44,998 nucleotides of DNA. It comes from Camillea tinctor (taxonomy: Eukaryota > Ascomycota > Sordariomycetes > Xylariales > Xylariaceae). The stretch spans positions 1-44,998 of the forward strand of contig MU394174.1 of NCBI GenBank assembly GCA_022578605.1. Direction: 5' to 3'. Position numbers and translations under genes: made by a program. Below are positions 1 through 11,800 of the stretch, in pieces; position 1 is the stretch's first letter, and each line of letters begins with the position of its first letter. The notes under the pieces are model-generated. The model was not told the DNA's origin and ran no database searches. It was given only the letters and a program-made list of their open reading frames with translations.

Positions 1-3
1 AAA

Positions 4-78
<75 letters not shown>
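1..78. repeat. AAAT tetranucleotide microsatellite
   Basis: Nearly uninterrupted AAAT repeat from the window edge to about base 78, decaying into other A/T-rich sequence. It probably continues beyond the window. No coding potential. Confidence 0.95.
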
Positions 79-846
79 AAATAATAAAGTAATAAAGTAA
101 TAATAATTTAATGGTTGCATGACAAGGAAAGGAAGTAACTATATACCCCGCACATAAATAGGTTGCGCTTTTTTGCGCAACCTTAATCAGATAGTTCCTT
201 CTTTAAACACAAATATATAACCGTTTTTTACACCTGTTATTTCTATCTTTCTTAATACGTACATTTACCAACATAATTAATATAAAATAATATATATTAA
301 ATTATTAAAAAATTACTTAAATATTTAATTAAAATTATAAAAAGTATAATTTATTTATATATAAAATTTTTTTTTTAATTTTATTATATTATTATATATT
401 TTAATTATATAATAAATAACTATATTATTTAATAATATTAAAATAAATAAAAATTAAAAAATAATTTTTATAATAATTATTAAAAGTTTTTTTTTTTTTA
501 AAATTACTATAAGGTATCCACTTTGCTAAGAAATCTCCCTTAACGATAATCTCTTCATAACGATACGAAGTATGTGTTTTTTCATATCGTTATGGAGAGG
601 GTTTACTGTACCTATTAACTTTATTAACTTACTTTGCTTTAGTACCTTACCGCATTATTTTGTTTAATAATTAAGCTTATAAACGAGTACTAATGCTTCA
701 ACCGTCCGTTTGTATGCTTTTTTTTTTTTTTTTTTTTTTTTGTTTGTTTGAAAGAGGCCCATGCGTTGCCGTTATTTATTGCTTTTTTCTTCTCATCATC
801 TTGAATTATTTATTTATTTAATTTTATCATTATTTTATATCTATAC
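79..846. other. AT-rich block with hairpins, no gene
   Basis: About 265-510 is almost pure A and T with no open frame, as in a RIP-mutated or decayed transposon. Two hairpins flank it. At 160-183, 9-base arms (AGGTTGCGC / GCGCAACCT) enclose T6. At 551-599, 15-base arms (CTCTTCATAACGATA / TATCGTTATGGAGAG) have one wobble pair. A T run follows at about 719-741. No protein-like reading frame was found. The RIP/transposon origin is inference from composition only. Confidence 0.6.
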
Positions 847-2130
847 GTGCATATACATATATATACCTATGCATGCATAAATTTCCAAGCCGGCACTTTA
901 TACATTTACCCGCAAAAAGGCAGGAAAAAGGCAAGTAAAAAAGAAACAAGGGAGAGAGAGAGAGAGAGAGAGAGAAAGCAAGCCAAATATGAGAGTAGCT
1001 ACACTAACACTACAACGATATGCAGGGATGTGAGAACATTTTTTTCAATCAAATGTGGTCGGTACCTGCACCTTTTTTTTATGTACTAACCAACTAAAAG
1101 TAAATTCATACCTACACTATAAATCCTTAATGTAGCCAATGTAGCCTTACTTCTACCAAATTAGTATTAGGTTAGGTTGTTTCCTGCAAAGCACAACAGG
1201 AATAATGGCGCCGTCTCACTAACACTACGACAACCCACCACCCCCCCTTCCCCCTCCTGCCCTCCATAAACCACAACCACAACCCCCCCAGTCAATAACA
1301 TAAACGGCCCTGGGCGCTTTTTTTCAGGTGGTGGTTGACACAAAAAAAAAGAAACCCACCCACCCCCTGGTCCGGCTCCTCTGCCAATCCCTCACAAGCC
1401 TTCGTAACCCTCGTCCGTTTCTTTTCGTTGTTTCTGGCGCTGGTTAGTCGCTCTTCCAAATCGCCTGTTTTCCCTTTTTACTCTTCAATCGCCTTTCTCG
1501 CCTTTTTCCCAACTTCGTCTCACCTCTTGTCTTTCTTTTTTCTCTCCCTTCCCTCTCCCACCCTCCCCCCTCCACCCTCCTTTCGCCGACCTCGCGAGGA
1601 CGACAACCTCCTCCATTGATCTCGACAACCCCTAAATGTCCTTCGTCGCATGCTCGTCCGACGATCGAATCGAGTCAACAAGGACCTCAGGGGCCAAACT
1701 AGAGTTACAAATGCATCGCTAACAAGTTATCCGACTGCGAAACCGCCACGGCCTATCTGATCACCATTTACGCTTAAGTTTATACTAAATTTGACGATTT
1801 AATCGTCGCGCCACTCTTTTGAAGATAATAAAAATCGAAATACTATAACAATATCCACTGCCGCTGCTTGCAAGCAAGTGGCATCCGCTCGTTGACAATA
1901 TATTGTCATATTCATTCGTTCTGTATTACCCTGACACTGTGAGTCCGTCGGCCTGGAATATGGCATAGCCAAGCAAAGCAGCACACAAGACGCGCCAGGA
2001 CTGACTAGATGAAGACATCACATCCTTACTATACATAGAATTATTATTCGGTCGTTCACTGTCTGTTCCTGCTATACATAGGGACTGATCACTCAATTAT
2101 TATCGACTAATCCGCCTATACCGAACAATC
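847..2130 (+). promoter_or_regulatory. Upstream/leader region of the mucin gene
   Basis: No convincing gene. The region holds a short GA repeat (about 951-975), a C-rich stretch at 1230-1290 and a long pyrimidine-rich stretch at about 1400-1610 (CTTTCTTTTTTCTCTCCCTT type), which is common just upstream of fungal transcription starts. If transcription starts there, the mucin mRNA has a leader of roughly 500 bases or more. Start-site position is inference. Confidence 0.4.
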
Positions 2131-4752
2131 ATGCGTACGACTTCTTTGGTGGTGGCCGCCCTTGTGGCCGCCTCCTCTCTCGCTGCCGCCGAACCCGAGG
2201 ATCGACCTAAGATTTACTTCCCCAGACATATCAAGCGACAATTCACCAACCACACTCTAACGAGGTCCGAGTCGCATCCGCTGAGGACCAGCTCGGCGCC
2301 CAAGACGTCGTCTTCATCGGGCGACTCGCTAGCCGATCTGCTCTCGGGGTTGACTGGAGGTCTAGGGCTTGGTGGTTCATCCGACAGCGATTCATCGACG
2401 ACGGCGGACGTGGTGACAACGACGACGGCGCCTGCGGAGACGAATGGCACCAGCACTGCCTCGACCACATCTGGCGAGACCGATGCCTCGACCACGGAGA
2501 CGGATGATTCGACCCCATTGATTTCTCTACCCTCAATTGGTTTGAGTCTTCCCACTCTCTTGCCTACGGAATCCGAGTCAGAATCCAAGTCAGAATCCGA
2601 AACGTCGACTGTCCAGGCCAACGCGACCTCCGTTCAATCTGCCACCACCGATGCCGCTGCTTCGTCTTCGGGTATTCTGCTGGCTCCCACTGGTGTCGTC
2701 ACAGCGACGTCGACTTCCTCGAGCGGTGGTCTTCTCGACCCTCTTCTTGGTGGAGTGACGAGTCTTGTTGGCGGCGTAGCTGACCCCACTAGCTCGACAT
2801 CCACGGCTTCCGCAAATGCCACCGAGGCAACTACCACCGCGTCCGAGACGACCAGCTCTTCCGGCGGCGGTCTTCTTGACCCCATTGTTGGTGGTGTGAC
2901 GAGTCTCGTTGGTGGCGTGGGTGATTCCACCAGCCCAACACCCACAGCTTCTGCCAATGCCACCGCGCCTGAGACTACGAGTTCTTCCGGTGGGGGTCTT
3001 CTTGACCCTATCACAAGCATTCTCAACCCCGTTACCAGCGCAGTACTCCCAGGTCCAACAACTACTGCAAATGCTACCGCTGGAAGCTCAGAATCGCTTA
3101 CTACGTCATCAGGCGGTGGTCTTCTTGACCCCATTACCAGTATTCTGGACCCTGTCACGAGTGCAATCCTCCCCACGACCACTGCAAATGCTACTGTTGG
3201 AAGTTCGGGATCGCCTACTGCCACATCATCAGGTGGTGGCCTTCTCGACCCTATCACCAGCATTCTTAACCCTATTACCAGCGCAGTTCTCCCAACCGCA
3301 TCTGCGAATGCTACGGACTCGACCACCAACAGCGGTCTCTTGCCCAGCGGCATCTTGCCACCTCTACTTTCGGGTTCGTCGTCCTTCCCCGGCACCGCTC
3401 CTACGAGCAGCAGTAGCGCGGGCATTGGCTTGTCTCTCTCGCTACCCATTACGGATATTCTCCCAACGCCAACCAGCATCTTCAATGGGTCTACCAGCGC
3501 CATTCCTACCCTTAGCGTCCCGGCCAGTTTGACTTCAATCCTGCCTACTGTTACTGGAGTGCCCGCCAATACTACTGTGCCATCGGTAACGATCCCTGTT
3601 CCGGTCAACACTACGATTCCTGCTAGCACTTCTTCGTACCCTGCTCCTACCAGTGCTCCCGTAACGATTCCTCTGAACACGACGGAGCCTGCGACCACCA
3701 CGACTGAGTCCTCCTCTTCGTTCTCGGTTACTGAGGTGCCTGTAACAACGTCATCATCGACGACACGTGGATTCACCAGTCTTCCTGCCACTGCAACCAT
3801 TACGGATTCGGAGCCGCAGTATCCTACCACGCTCATTCTACCCACCACAACCCCTACCCGCACTTTTACGACTGGCGTCCCTACCAACACGGCGATGCCT
3901 TCGGGTCTTCCAGGGGTCATCTCGCCATATACTACTGGGCTGCCTGAACCTCCTGCTGATTCAATCAAGATCCAGATCTCATTTGGCTATGGAGAGAACT
4001 ATAACCACCTTTGGGAGCATTTTGATGCTGCTATGCAGATGTTCTGGGGCCTTCCGATTGCGCTTGCCTACAGTGTCGGGATTGATCCCTCCAATGTGAT
4101 GTTCCTGGAAATTAGACCGTACAACACGGAGCAGAATCTAGGCTACATCACGTCTCAGGCCGTCCTTTACTTCCCCAAGGCTCAGGTCCAGCAGCTGGCT
4201 GACGATGTCACCACGGCTAATTCTGCTTTGTATCAGCACCCCAACGAGCTGATCCAGGCCCTGACCGAGCAGATCAACCCTGCCATTCCCATCTGGGATG
4301 GAGCTGGCTTGGACGGAAGTGATAGTGGTAGCGAGAGTGACGGGGGCTCCAGCTCCACCGGCTCCCAAGACCCCTTCGATTCCGGTTCAGGTGGCCAGAC
4401 GACAAATGCGCAGAAGGGTGCGACCGCTGGTATTGCCGTCGGCGCAGCAGCCGTTGCTAGCGCTTACGGTGCTGCTATGTTTATCATTGCCCGGAGATAC
4501 AAGCGAAAGAAGCAGAGACACCAGCGGACTAGCTCAATCCCATCAGCTGACCAAATGCGACAGGCTGGTAGCCCTGCTCTGATGGGTGGTGCGCTGCTCA
4601 GTCGGGATTTCACCAGCAACCCTGGCTATGGTGGAGTGGAGGGAAATATGCGTGACAGCCAAGGCAGCGGAAGGAGTGGCATGAACAACTCAGCGCGAAC
4701 TGCGAATATCTCAGCTCCTGTTGCGGCTGAGAACTCTCTTGGCTGGAACTAA
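2131..4752 (+). CDS. msbA: Msb2/MsbA-type signalling mucin
   Basis: Single exon, 873 residues. A signal peptide (about residues 1-20, MRTTSLVVAALVAASSLAAA) is followed by a very long Ser/Thr/Pro-rich region expected to be heavily O-glycosylated. Between about residues 197 and 390 lie five imperfect copies of a GGGLLDPI... unit. A conserved globular part follows at about 612-720 (IKIQISFGYGENY, RPYNTEQNLGYITSQAVLYF, EQINPAIPIW), which is the membrane-proximal domain of fungal Msb2 homologues. One transmembrane helix spans about 763-787, followed by RRYKRKK and an 85-residue cytoplasmic tail ending AENSLGWN, an ending I recall from MsbA proteins. In the family, Msb2 acts upstream of Cdc42 and the filamentation/invasion MAP kinase pathway and is shed from the surface. 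The assignment rests on the membrane-proximal domain and tail. A paralogous mucin is the main alternative. Confidence 0.78.
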   Translation: MRTTSLVVAALVAASSLAAAEPEDRPKIYFPRHIKRQFTNHTLTRSESHPLRTSSAPKTSSSSGDSLADLLSGLTGGLGLGGSSDSDSSTTADVVTTTTAPAETNGTSTASTTSGETDASTTETDDSTPLISLPSIGLSLPTLLPTESESESKSESETSTVQANATSVQSATTDAAASSSGILLAPTGVVTATSTSSSGGLLDPLLGGVTSLVGGVADPTSSTSTASANATEATTTASETTSSSGGGLLDPIVGGVTSLVGGVGDSTSPTPTASANATAPETTSSSGGGLLDPITSILNPVTSAVLPGPTTTANATAGSSESLTTSSGGGLLDPITSILDPVTSAILPTTTANATVGSSGSPTATSSGGGLLDPITSILNPITSAVLPTASANATDSTTNSGLLPSGILPPLLSGSSSFPGTAPTSSSSAGIGLSLSLPITDILPTPTSIFNGSTSAIPTLSVPASLTSILPTVTGVPANTTVPSVTIPVPVNTTIPASTSSYPAPTSAPVTIPLNTTEPATTTTESSSSFSVTEVPVTTSSSTTRGFTSLPATATITDSEPQYPTTLILPTTTPTRTFTTGVPTNTAMPSGLPGVISPYTTGLPEPPADSIKIQISFGYGENYNHLWEHFDAAMQMFWGLPIALAYSVGIDPSNVMFLEIRPYNTEQNLGYITSQAVLYFPKAQVQQLADDVTTANSALYQHPNELIQALTEQINPAIPIWDGAGLDGSDSGSESDGGSSSTGSQDPFDSGSGGQTTNAQKGATAGIAVGAAAVASAYGAAMFIIARRYKRKKQRHQRTSSIPSADQMRQAGSPALMGGALLSRDFTSNPGYGGVEGNMRDSQGSGRSGMNNSARTANISAPVAAENSLGWN
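2719..3300 (+). repeat. Five imperfect coding repeats in the mucin
   Basis: Units start near 2719, 2863, 2992, 3112 and 3232. The first two read GGLLDPLLGGVTSLVGGV and GGGLLDPIVGGVTSLVGG. The last three read GGGLLDPITSILNPVTSAVLP-like sequence. Ser/Thr-rich linkers with NAT glycosylation sequons separate them. The last three are closest to each other, which suggests recent tandem duplication. Confidence 0.85.
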
Positions 4753-5766
4753 GCCAAGGTATACGACTGGCACGTCCGATCCGTCTTTTTATTACTAGTT
4801 TTACTTCGATACCCTTCCGCGGAGGCCTTGCTCGCTCGACCTCTTGAAGAAGAAGGGATTGCGAGCAATGTGTACCTAGGAAATGCGACTAGTGAGCATC
4901 GCTCATATTTTCTTGCCATTTATCTTCTGACACTTGTCGGTACTTTGTCTCATCTACTATGAGTTGATACCGATAACTAAATAAGTTTATAACCTCGATA
5001 TCGTCAAAATGATCATGGTCCATCTTTTATTTTTTTTGCCGACCTGGGTCTGATATCCAGGGTCCTTTTTTTATCTAATGTTTTTGTACCTAGGACGCGA
5101 TGAGGGAATAGGAGTGGTTGGAGGTGGAAGGGGGCCTTGGTGGCCCAGGAAGGGGGGGGTTTAGGTGTTGATGGAAAATGGACTCCCAGAGGGCTCGCAG
5201 CAGCATTGATTCGCCCCGGAACTGTATATTATGACCGTGACGCGTATTTCGAAGATAATGATGTCGTCGATGAAGAAATCAATTTGCAAGCAATGCGGCC
5301 CTCTGGAGTCATTCTACTATGTAATGAATTGGTCTGTCTGGCATATATTATCTACGAATAGACAAAATAAGAAACTACCTTACAGTAACTTTTTGGACAC
5401 TCACGATGTTTCAAAGCGAGACGCTGGGACGAATTGAAACGAGCCAGGAAATAGAATTGACGGTTGAGTGGGGACAACCATTAGCCTTTCTTTTATCCTC
5501 CCTTTATTCCACGCGTCTGGGGGCTTTTTTTTTCTTGCTGAGTGGCTTAAATTGACTATTGAGATCGACATCATGCGCAGACTGTTTGCATCTTAACTGC
5601 TTAACACCACGTTATTTCCCCCCAAGATTTACCGTGCTGGTAGTTTTATCGTCATCGAATCACGTAGCGGCTATGTAGGAAAAAGCGGTGCGCCGATCTT
5701 GATGGTTTAATCTAGAAGAAATCCGTAATAAATGACGACGAGCCAAGTCTCCCTAGGGCAATCATC
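4753..5766. other. Intergenic region between mucin and transporter genes
   Basis: Contains the 3' end of the mucin transcript (AT-rich after 4780) and the promoter side of the transporter gene. Short open frames around 5137-5437 lack family motifs or codon bias and are not called. A T-rich run lies near 5525-5535. Nothing else recognised. Confidence 0.5.
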
Positions 5767-7868
5767 ATGGTAGTAGCAGACGAGGCTGGCCACGACGCTA
5801 CGGCGTCTCTACTCGGAGCAACTCGGCACCGCCATCATTCCTCCCTATCCGATTCGTCTATACCAAATAGCGCACATCTTACACCAGACAGCGAAACTAG
5901 TTCGGATACCGGACACGGACAGGGCATTAACTTCGGCATTGAGGGTGCCGAGACCTACGAGCTCCAGGACCGAACCACACAGGGGCCATCTACACGTCGT
6001 GCGATCGAAGCAGAAGACGATGAAGATGAAGATGATGATGATGACGACGACGACGACGACGACGAAAAACTCAAAGATGACGGGGATGAAAGTCATCACG
6101 ACCTAGAAGGAGGCCCCCGACCGAGGCGAGCAAGCGTGAGCTCCATTGCCAGTATTCAGCTCTACACTCGCGACGAGGAACGCGCCGTCGTGCGCAAGTT
6201 CGACCGACGGCTCGTGGTTTTCCTTGCCATCTGTTATATGGTATCCTTCATAGACCGCGCGAGTGCGTTTTCCCATTGCGATTCTACGCGTTTGTTGTCT
6301 GTTCTTCGACACGCCGTTTTTGCTAACTAAACCACCCCGGTAGATATTGGTAATGCGCGTATCGCGGGTATGGAGGACGACTTGCAGACGCGCCCGCCGC
6401 AGTCCGGACTCTACGAGTGGGCCCTCACGTCCTTCTACGTCGCCTACGTCGCCTTTGAATGGATGTCTCTGCTATGGCGGCTAATTCCTGCACACGTCTA
6501 TGTCTCGCTCATCGTGCTGTCCTGGGGCGTTATCTCTTCGCTGCAAGCTGTCGTCCCCTCATATCCGGTTTTAATCTTCCTCCGCGCGCTGCTAGGAATC
6601 GGCGAGGCCGGGTTCACCGGCGTGCCGTTCTACCTCTCGTTCTTCTTTAAACGGCATGAGCTCGCTTTCCGGACCGCTATTTTCATCTCGGGTATGTGTT
6701 TGCCGTCACCGTCATGCTAGCCGCAATGATGTCTTTGTTTCGACGTATATACACATATATACACGCACATCTTTCTTTGACTTGGCAGAACACTTACCAA
6801 TTGCTCCGTACAGCGGCTCCACTAGCGACGACCTTCGCATCCTCGCTGGCCTGGCTCATCCTGAAGGTCGCCGAGAATGGACCCATAGCCCCCTGGCGCC
6901 TGCTTTTCCTGCTGGAAGGGTTCCCCTCCGTGATCATCGCCACTATCGCCTGGAGCGTGATCCCCGACACCCCGGACTCGGCCACCTACCTCACCGCGCG
7001 CGAACGACGGGTCGCCCGGCTGCGGCTCCGGCACGAGAAAGCACGCCTGAAGGGCTCGCGCTCGGCCTCGCCCCCGGCCCGGCCCCTCCCGTCGCCATCG
7101 TCGCTAGCCTCGCTAGCCTCGCTAACCCTCAAAGTCCGGGACCTGCTCTCGAGCTTCGCCGACCCCAACGCCTGGATCACGGCGACCATGTTCTTCCTGA
7201 CGAACATGGCGTACTCGTCGCTGCCGGTGTTCCTGCCCACCATCCTCACGGAGATGGGCTACACCGCCCTGCAGGCGCAGGCCCTCACCGCGCCGCCCTA
7301 CCTCGTCTCCTTCCTCACCGTGCTCGCGACCGCGCGCCTCTCGGACCGGCGCCACAGCCGCGCGCCGTTCGTGGCGCTGCCGGCGCTCGCCTCGGCGGCG
7401 GGCTACGCCGTGCTCGCGCTCGCGCAGCCGCTGCGCCTGCCCCCCTGGCTGCGCTACCTCGCCGTGTACCCCGCCGCCGCCGGCTTCTTCAGCGTCGTCG
7501 TCATCGTGCTCGTCTGGTCCATCAACAACGAGCCCTCGGAGAAGAAGGGCGGCGGCTACGCGCTGCTGCAGGCCGTGGGCCAGTGCGGGCCCCTCGTCGG
7601 CACCAGGCTGTACCCCGACGACGACGCGCCCTACTTCGCGCCCGGCATGTGGGCCTGCGCGATGGCGATGGCCGCCGTGGCCGCGTTCGCGTACCTCCTG
7701 AGGTGGTACCTCGCGCGCCGCAATAGGGAGCTGGATGTGGGTGATGGGCGGCCGGATCCCGAGGGCACGGAGGGGACGGAGGAGGAGGCGAGGGGGTTGG
7801 TGGGGGAGGGGGCCGGTGGGGAGAGGAGGAGGAGGGAGGTGAGGGATGGGTTTCGGTTTATGTTATGA
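5767..7868 (+). CDS. MFS transporter, anion:cation symporter-like
   Basis: Three exons: 5767-6262, 6344-6691 and 6814-7868, total 632 residues. Introns are GT-AG (donors GTGCGT and GTATGT). The joins restore family sequence: FIDRA|N-IGNARIAG and FIS|A-APLATTFASSLAWLI. The hydrophilic N-terminus (about 147 residues) includes an acidic run near residues 84-100, mostly Asp. About 12 membrane segments follow, starting with RLVVFLAICYMVSFIDR. The DRANIGNAR motif and the late WSINNEPSEKKGG motif are typical of the ACS family (Tna1/Dal5-type permeases), which import organic anions such as vitamins or allantoate. The substrate cannot be read from the sequence. Exon 3 is conspicuously GC-rich compared with exons 1-2. 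The C-terminal tail is short and Glu/Gly-rich. Confidence 0.88.
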
Positions 7869-8896
7869 GGTAGAGGGGGAGTGAGGGGAGTTAAGAGATG
7901 CATAGACTTATCATTTTTGGGTTTTTTTTTCTTTGACAGATCTTGGTTTGCGATATTTATTTAAATTTTTTAAGAGAAAGAGAGAGAAAGAGAGAGAAAG
8001 AGAATATAGGATGGTTAGAGATAGACCCTTTTTTTAGAGAGTATGTATTTTAGATGTTATTCACGAGTTATAGATTTATAGTAGAGTACAGTATATATAT
8101 ACCTAATTAGAAAGAATGAGAGTAAAGTTAACTACAAATCTCAACAGCTCACATGATGAATTAATAGATGTCTGATCAGCTGGTTGGATTCTTAATATGG
8201 AGTGCCAAAGATATTCACATACATACCCCTTGCCTGATACATGCGTGGTTGAAGGTGGGTAGACGGGCTGCTATGACTTGCAGATAACCTAACCTATTCG
8301 TGGTTTACTAAGTCATCCTTCTCCAAGTTAATGTATCTGAATCATTAAATAGAGGTTCAAAGTTCTATTTAATATGTGGTATCTTTTACTTAAATTAACT
8401 TACAGTTTACCTCAAAAGTTACTAGTAATAACGATGATTCGGGAGATGATAGTTACTTGAGTACTGCAGATAGATATCGCTGTTTAGATAAATCAACATT
8501 GAATAGATACCTATATAGTGTGTATGTACATATCTAAGGTAACCTGTACATACATAATCTATTTTAGTACATCACCTCAACGAATCAATTGACGGGGGAC
8601 GGAGATAAGGACCCGCTCCATGATTCTTTCCCAAGCTGAGCTTGGCAAGGTCTACCTAGCTAAGGTACTTACTTACTAAATTGCCTCTGACTAAATCGCG
8701 ACATTCTTTTTTTCTCTTCTCCAACATTTTTCCCACCTCAGTAACTGATGATAACGGCATCGCAAGCCTCTCCACCCAAGCCTCCACTCTCACGCAAAAA
8801 CCTATTCACTTCTCAAATCTTGACCATTGACTGTGCTCATCGTAGTTGCACAGTCAGAACCATTAATCCTCTCCCGCGTTTCTTCCACATTACTTT
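7869..8896. other. Intergenic region between transporter and F-box genes
   Basis: 3' side of the transporter gene, with a (GAGAGAAA)n purine repeat at about 7973-8004 and AT-rich sequence to about 8570. The last 200 bases are pyrimidine-rich and probably form the promoter and leader of the F-box gene. No gene recognised. Confidence 0.5.
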
Positions 8897-11800
8897 ATGC
8901 AACGAGAGCTTTCTGAGAGTTTAATACAAATTCAGCAGCAAACCACCTCTCCGCCCTCTCAATCCCCTTACCAATATGGCTTTCAGCACCATGCCCGTCC
9001 GAACGGCCCAGCCCATCACCTTCTACAGGAAGAACGAACGCGTAGCATGTCTCCGCGCTCTGTCCCCGGAGATGATGGCACCGGCCAGCCTGGCCAAGGT
9101 GTCAATATGCACTTCCTCGACGAAAGACTGCGCCGACTGAACGTCGAGGGCCAGCCTTCTGCTGGGTATCCCAAACCGCTAGGACACCGAATCTCCGAAT
9201 ATGAGAATGCCTTGACGCCCTCTATGCCGAAGCAGGTGCTGGGCTTCAAGGTCATCAAGCGCACTGATACCGGGTCTGATCGTGTCCACCTAACCGACTT
9301 CCCCAACGGTACGTAGTATTCTCTCCGCTTCGTCTCTGTTGCGCAACTTCTCATTGTGCTTACAGAGATCTTGACACACATCTTGTCCCACTTGCACCCC
9401 GATTCGCACGCGTCGGTAGCTCTCGTGTCGAAGCGATTCTACTCCTTAATCACTGAGCCTCATGCTTGGCGCATGGCGTTTCAGCGCTTCTTCCCCGGCC
9501 AGGATGCTCTATCGGCCCCCGCCAGATTTCAAAGTGGGACTTGGGATCAGGAGAATCTGGACAGTGTACGCTCAGAAGTTCGATACTTCACTCGTCTGAC
9601 TCCTCTTGCTTCTTGGCGAAGCGAATATCTCTTGCGAACCCGGCTCCTCCGCAGTCTCTCGAGAGGTAAGCCAGGATCGAACGCTGGAGACATCGGGTCC
9701 TCCTCACGGACTGGCCATTCTGGCAAAAAGGCTAGCGCCGTCTTGACTTACAACACCAAATTGCCGTCTATAGTGACTCATGTCCATGCTTCGTTCAAGC
9801 CTAGTGGAAAGAAGCCTCCCCGAGTCGTTCACGGCGCTGCTGATGTTGGAATCGTTAGTGCTAGTGACCCCGCTATCGGGAGAGTCGAGAAGTGGGGACT
9901 GGATGATCCTCTCGGCTTTGCTCAACTAGATGAAGTGATGCCACAGATCCTGCCGTATGGTGTTGGCGAGGGTCCTGCGGCTGTTCCTAACGTCATGGAC
10001 GTAAGTCAAACATATGGTTTTGTTGGTGGACAAGGCTTCCCTGGTGGGCGTGTCTTCTTTCGCCCAACCGGTGAATTCAGGGGCAAGTTCCTTGGGGAGG
10101 AGGCTGGTCTCATCGAAGCCCACCCCGATATTCCTAAGATCCCCGAGCTGTCCGAAGCAATATGCTCAGTTTGGATTGCGAAATCATCCTCTGTCCTCTC
10201 AATGACACAGTGGATGGTTGGCATTATGACAGGATCTTCTCTTGGAGTCATTACCACGTATGCCCTAGGTCATGATCCGTCTGGTCCACGATACAAGCCT
10301 GGTGAAATAAGTGCTCGTTGGGTAATAAGCCCGGGTGTACCTATCATTGCGATTAAAGTCGATGATAACTATACTCAGAAGAAGAAAGCCCATTACCGAG
10401 TATGGGCAGTCGCTCTGAATGCACTAGGCGAGGTGTACTACTTAAATCAACCACCCACAGGTCCTACCAGCAAATCTAAAACCGACGACAGCACTAAATA
10501 CGCCTGGCATGCGGGTCGCTCAACGTACTGGCACCTTGTTGAAGCTACGCGACGACAAGCACGTCTAGATGAATCGGGAAAAAATGCAGTTCGCGGCGCG
10601 TACTCGCCAAGATCCCCCTCCGACACAATGGACCTACAAAGAGAACAGGTCATTGCAGAGGCAAGGGAAATCGAGAAATTCCTCCGTTACAAGCCTGCAC
10701 ATTTCCGCAAAGTTTGCTATGGCTGGGATATGCGTCGAAAGTTAGAGGTTGATTTCTCAAGTGATGACGGACAAGGCGCTGGAGAAAGCATATTCGTCGT
10801 GGACTGCGCCTTGGAAGAGGACCAGATTGCTTCTCTTCGACGATACCGTCGAACCTTGACGAGTCCAGCACAAGCGGACAACATGCAAGACAGTCCCTTA
10901 GATGTTCCATCGGACATGGCACCCGCTTCCATATTCGGTGGAGGTGGGATAAGCTTTCCATTACCCAAACGGGTTCCTACCCCATCCGAAAAATCGCCAA
11001 CGCCAGACATTACCAAGTCAGGAGTACATGACTGGCTTGAGACATCATTCTTGTCAAAGGAGCTTAATAGTGTAAAAATCACCACAAGCAGCGTAGACAT
11101 GTCCCTTGTTGCTCTCATGACGTCTTTCGAAGACCCGTTGATGGAAGGCACTGGATCCACCTCTGCCTCTAGCAACCCAGGCACGCCAAATGGCCAGGCA
11201 CGTTCAGATATTCCAGGGAGACGAGCAAGGCTACTTGGGTTAGGTACAAACACGGGGAAAATACTACTTTGGAATATGCGAGAAAAGCATACCGGTGACG
11301 GTGTACATCCAATCCGGATTATCCAGACCGAGTCCCCTGAGATCTCATCTCTAGCTCTTTCAGCTCTGTACCTAGTACATGGCGGCAGCGATGGATTAGC
11401 ACAAGCTTGGGACCCTCTTGCGTCCACGTTGGATCCTATCCGTACCCTGAATTCCCGGTCGCCAGGTCGGATGCCTCGCCATTTGCTTACAATCAATCCA
11501 GCGTTGCGCGATTCCAACTTCTCAGCTGTAGGAGCTATATACCTAGATCCTGATCCTACTGTTCTTCATGGTATCATGGCTTTTGGTACATTTGTGCGCT
11601 ACTGGGCATATAGCTCTTCGAACCAAGCCACAGGCCGCAAACGTAGGCTGCGTCACTCTGGAGTCCACGGTCGTGGTAGCAGCCGGCGTTACGGCGGGGG
11701 TGTAAAGGGCTACATCGCTGCGGAGGCTGAAGAGTTGCGGAATGAGGAGGAGCACATGGCCCGGGAACAGGCTCATCTACGGTCTCGATTCGGTGTAGGT

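Noticed and set aside
2634..3968. 444-codon open frame on the minus strand inside the mucin gene
   Set aside because: Shadow of Ser/Thr-rich coding DNA; Val/Gly-rich low-complexity product with no motif, while the + strand frame has signal peptide, conserved domain and membrane helix.
5137..5437. Small open frames after the mucin gene
   Set aside because: No motif, overlapping frames, and 3'-UTR-like surroundings.
6656..7726. 356-codon frame overlapping the transporter
   Set aside because: Arg/Pro/Ala-rich translation typical of a shifted frame in GC-rich DNA; the overlapping frame gives membrane helices and family motifs.
10001..10080. GTAAGT...AG possible intron inside the F-box gene
   Set aside because: Its removal (80 nt) breaks the reading frame, and the retained sequence translates smoothly.
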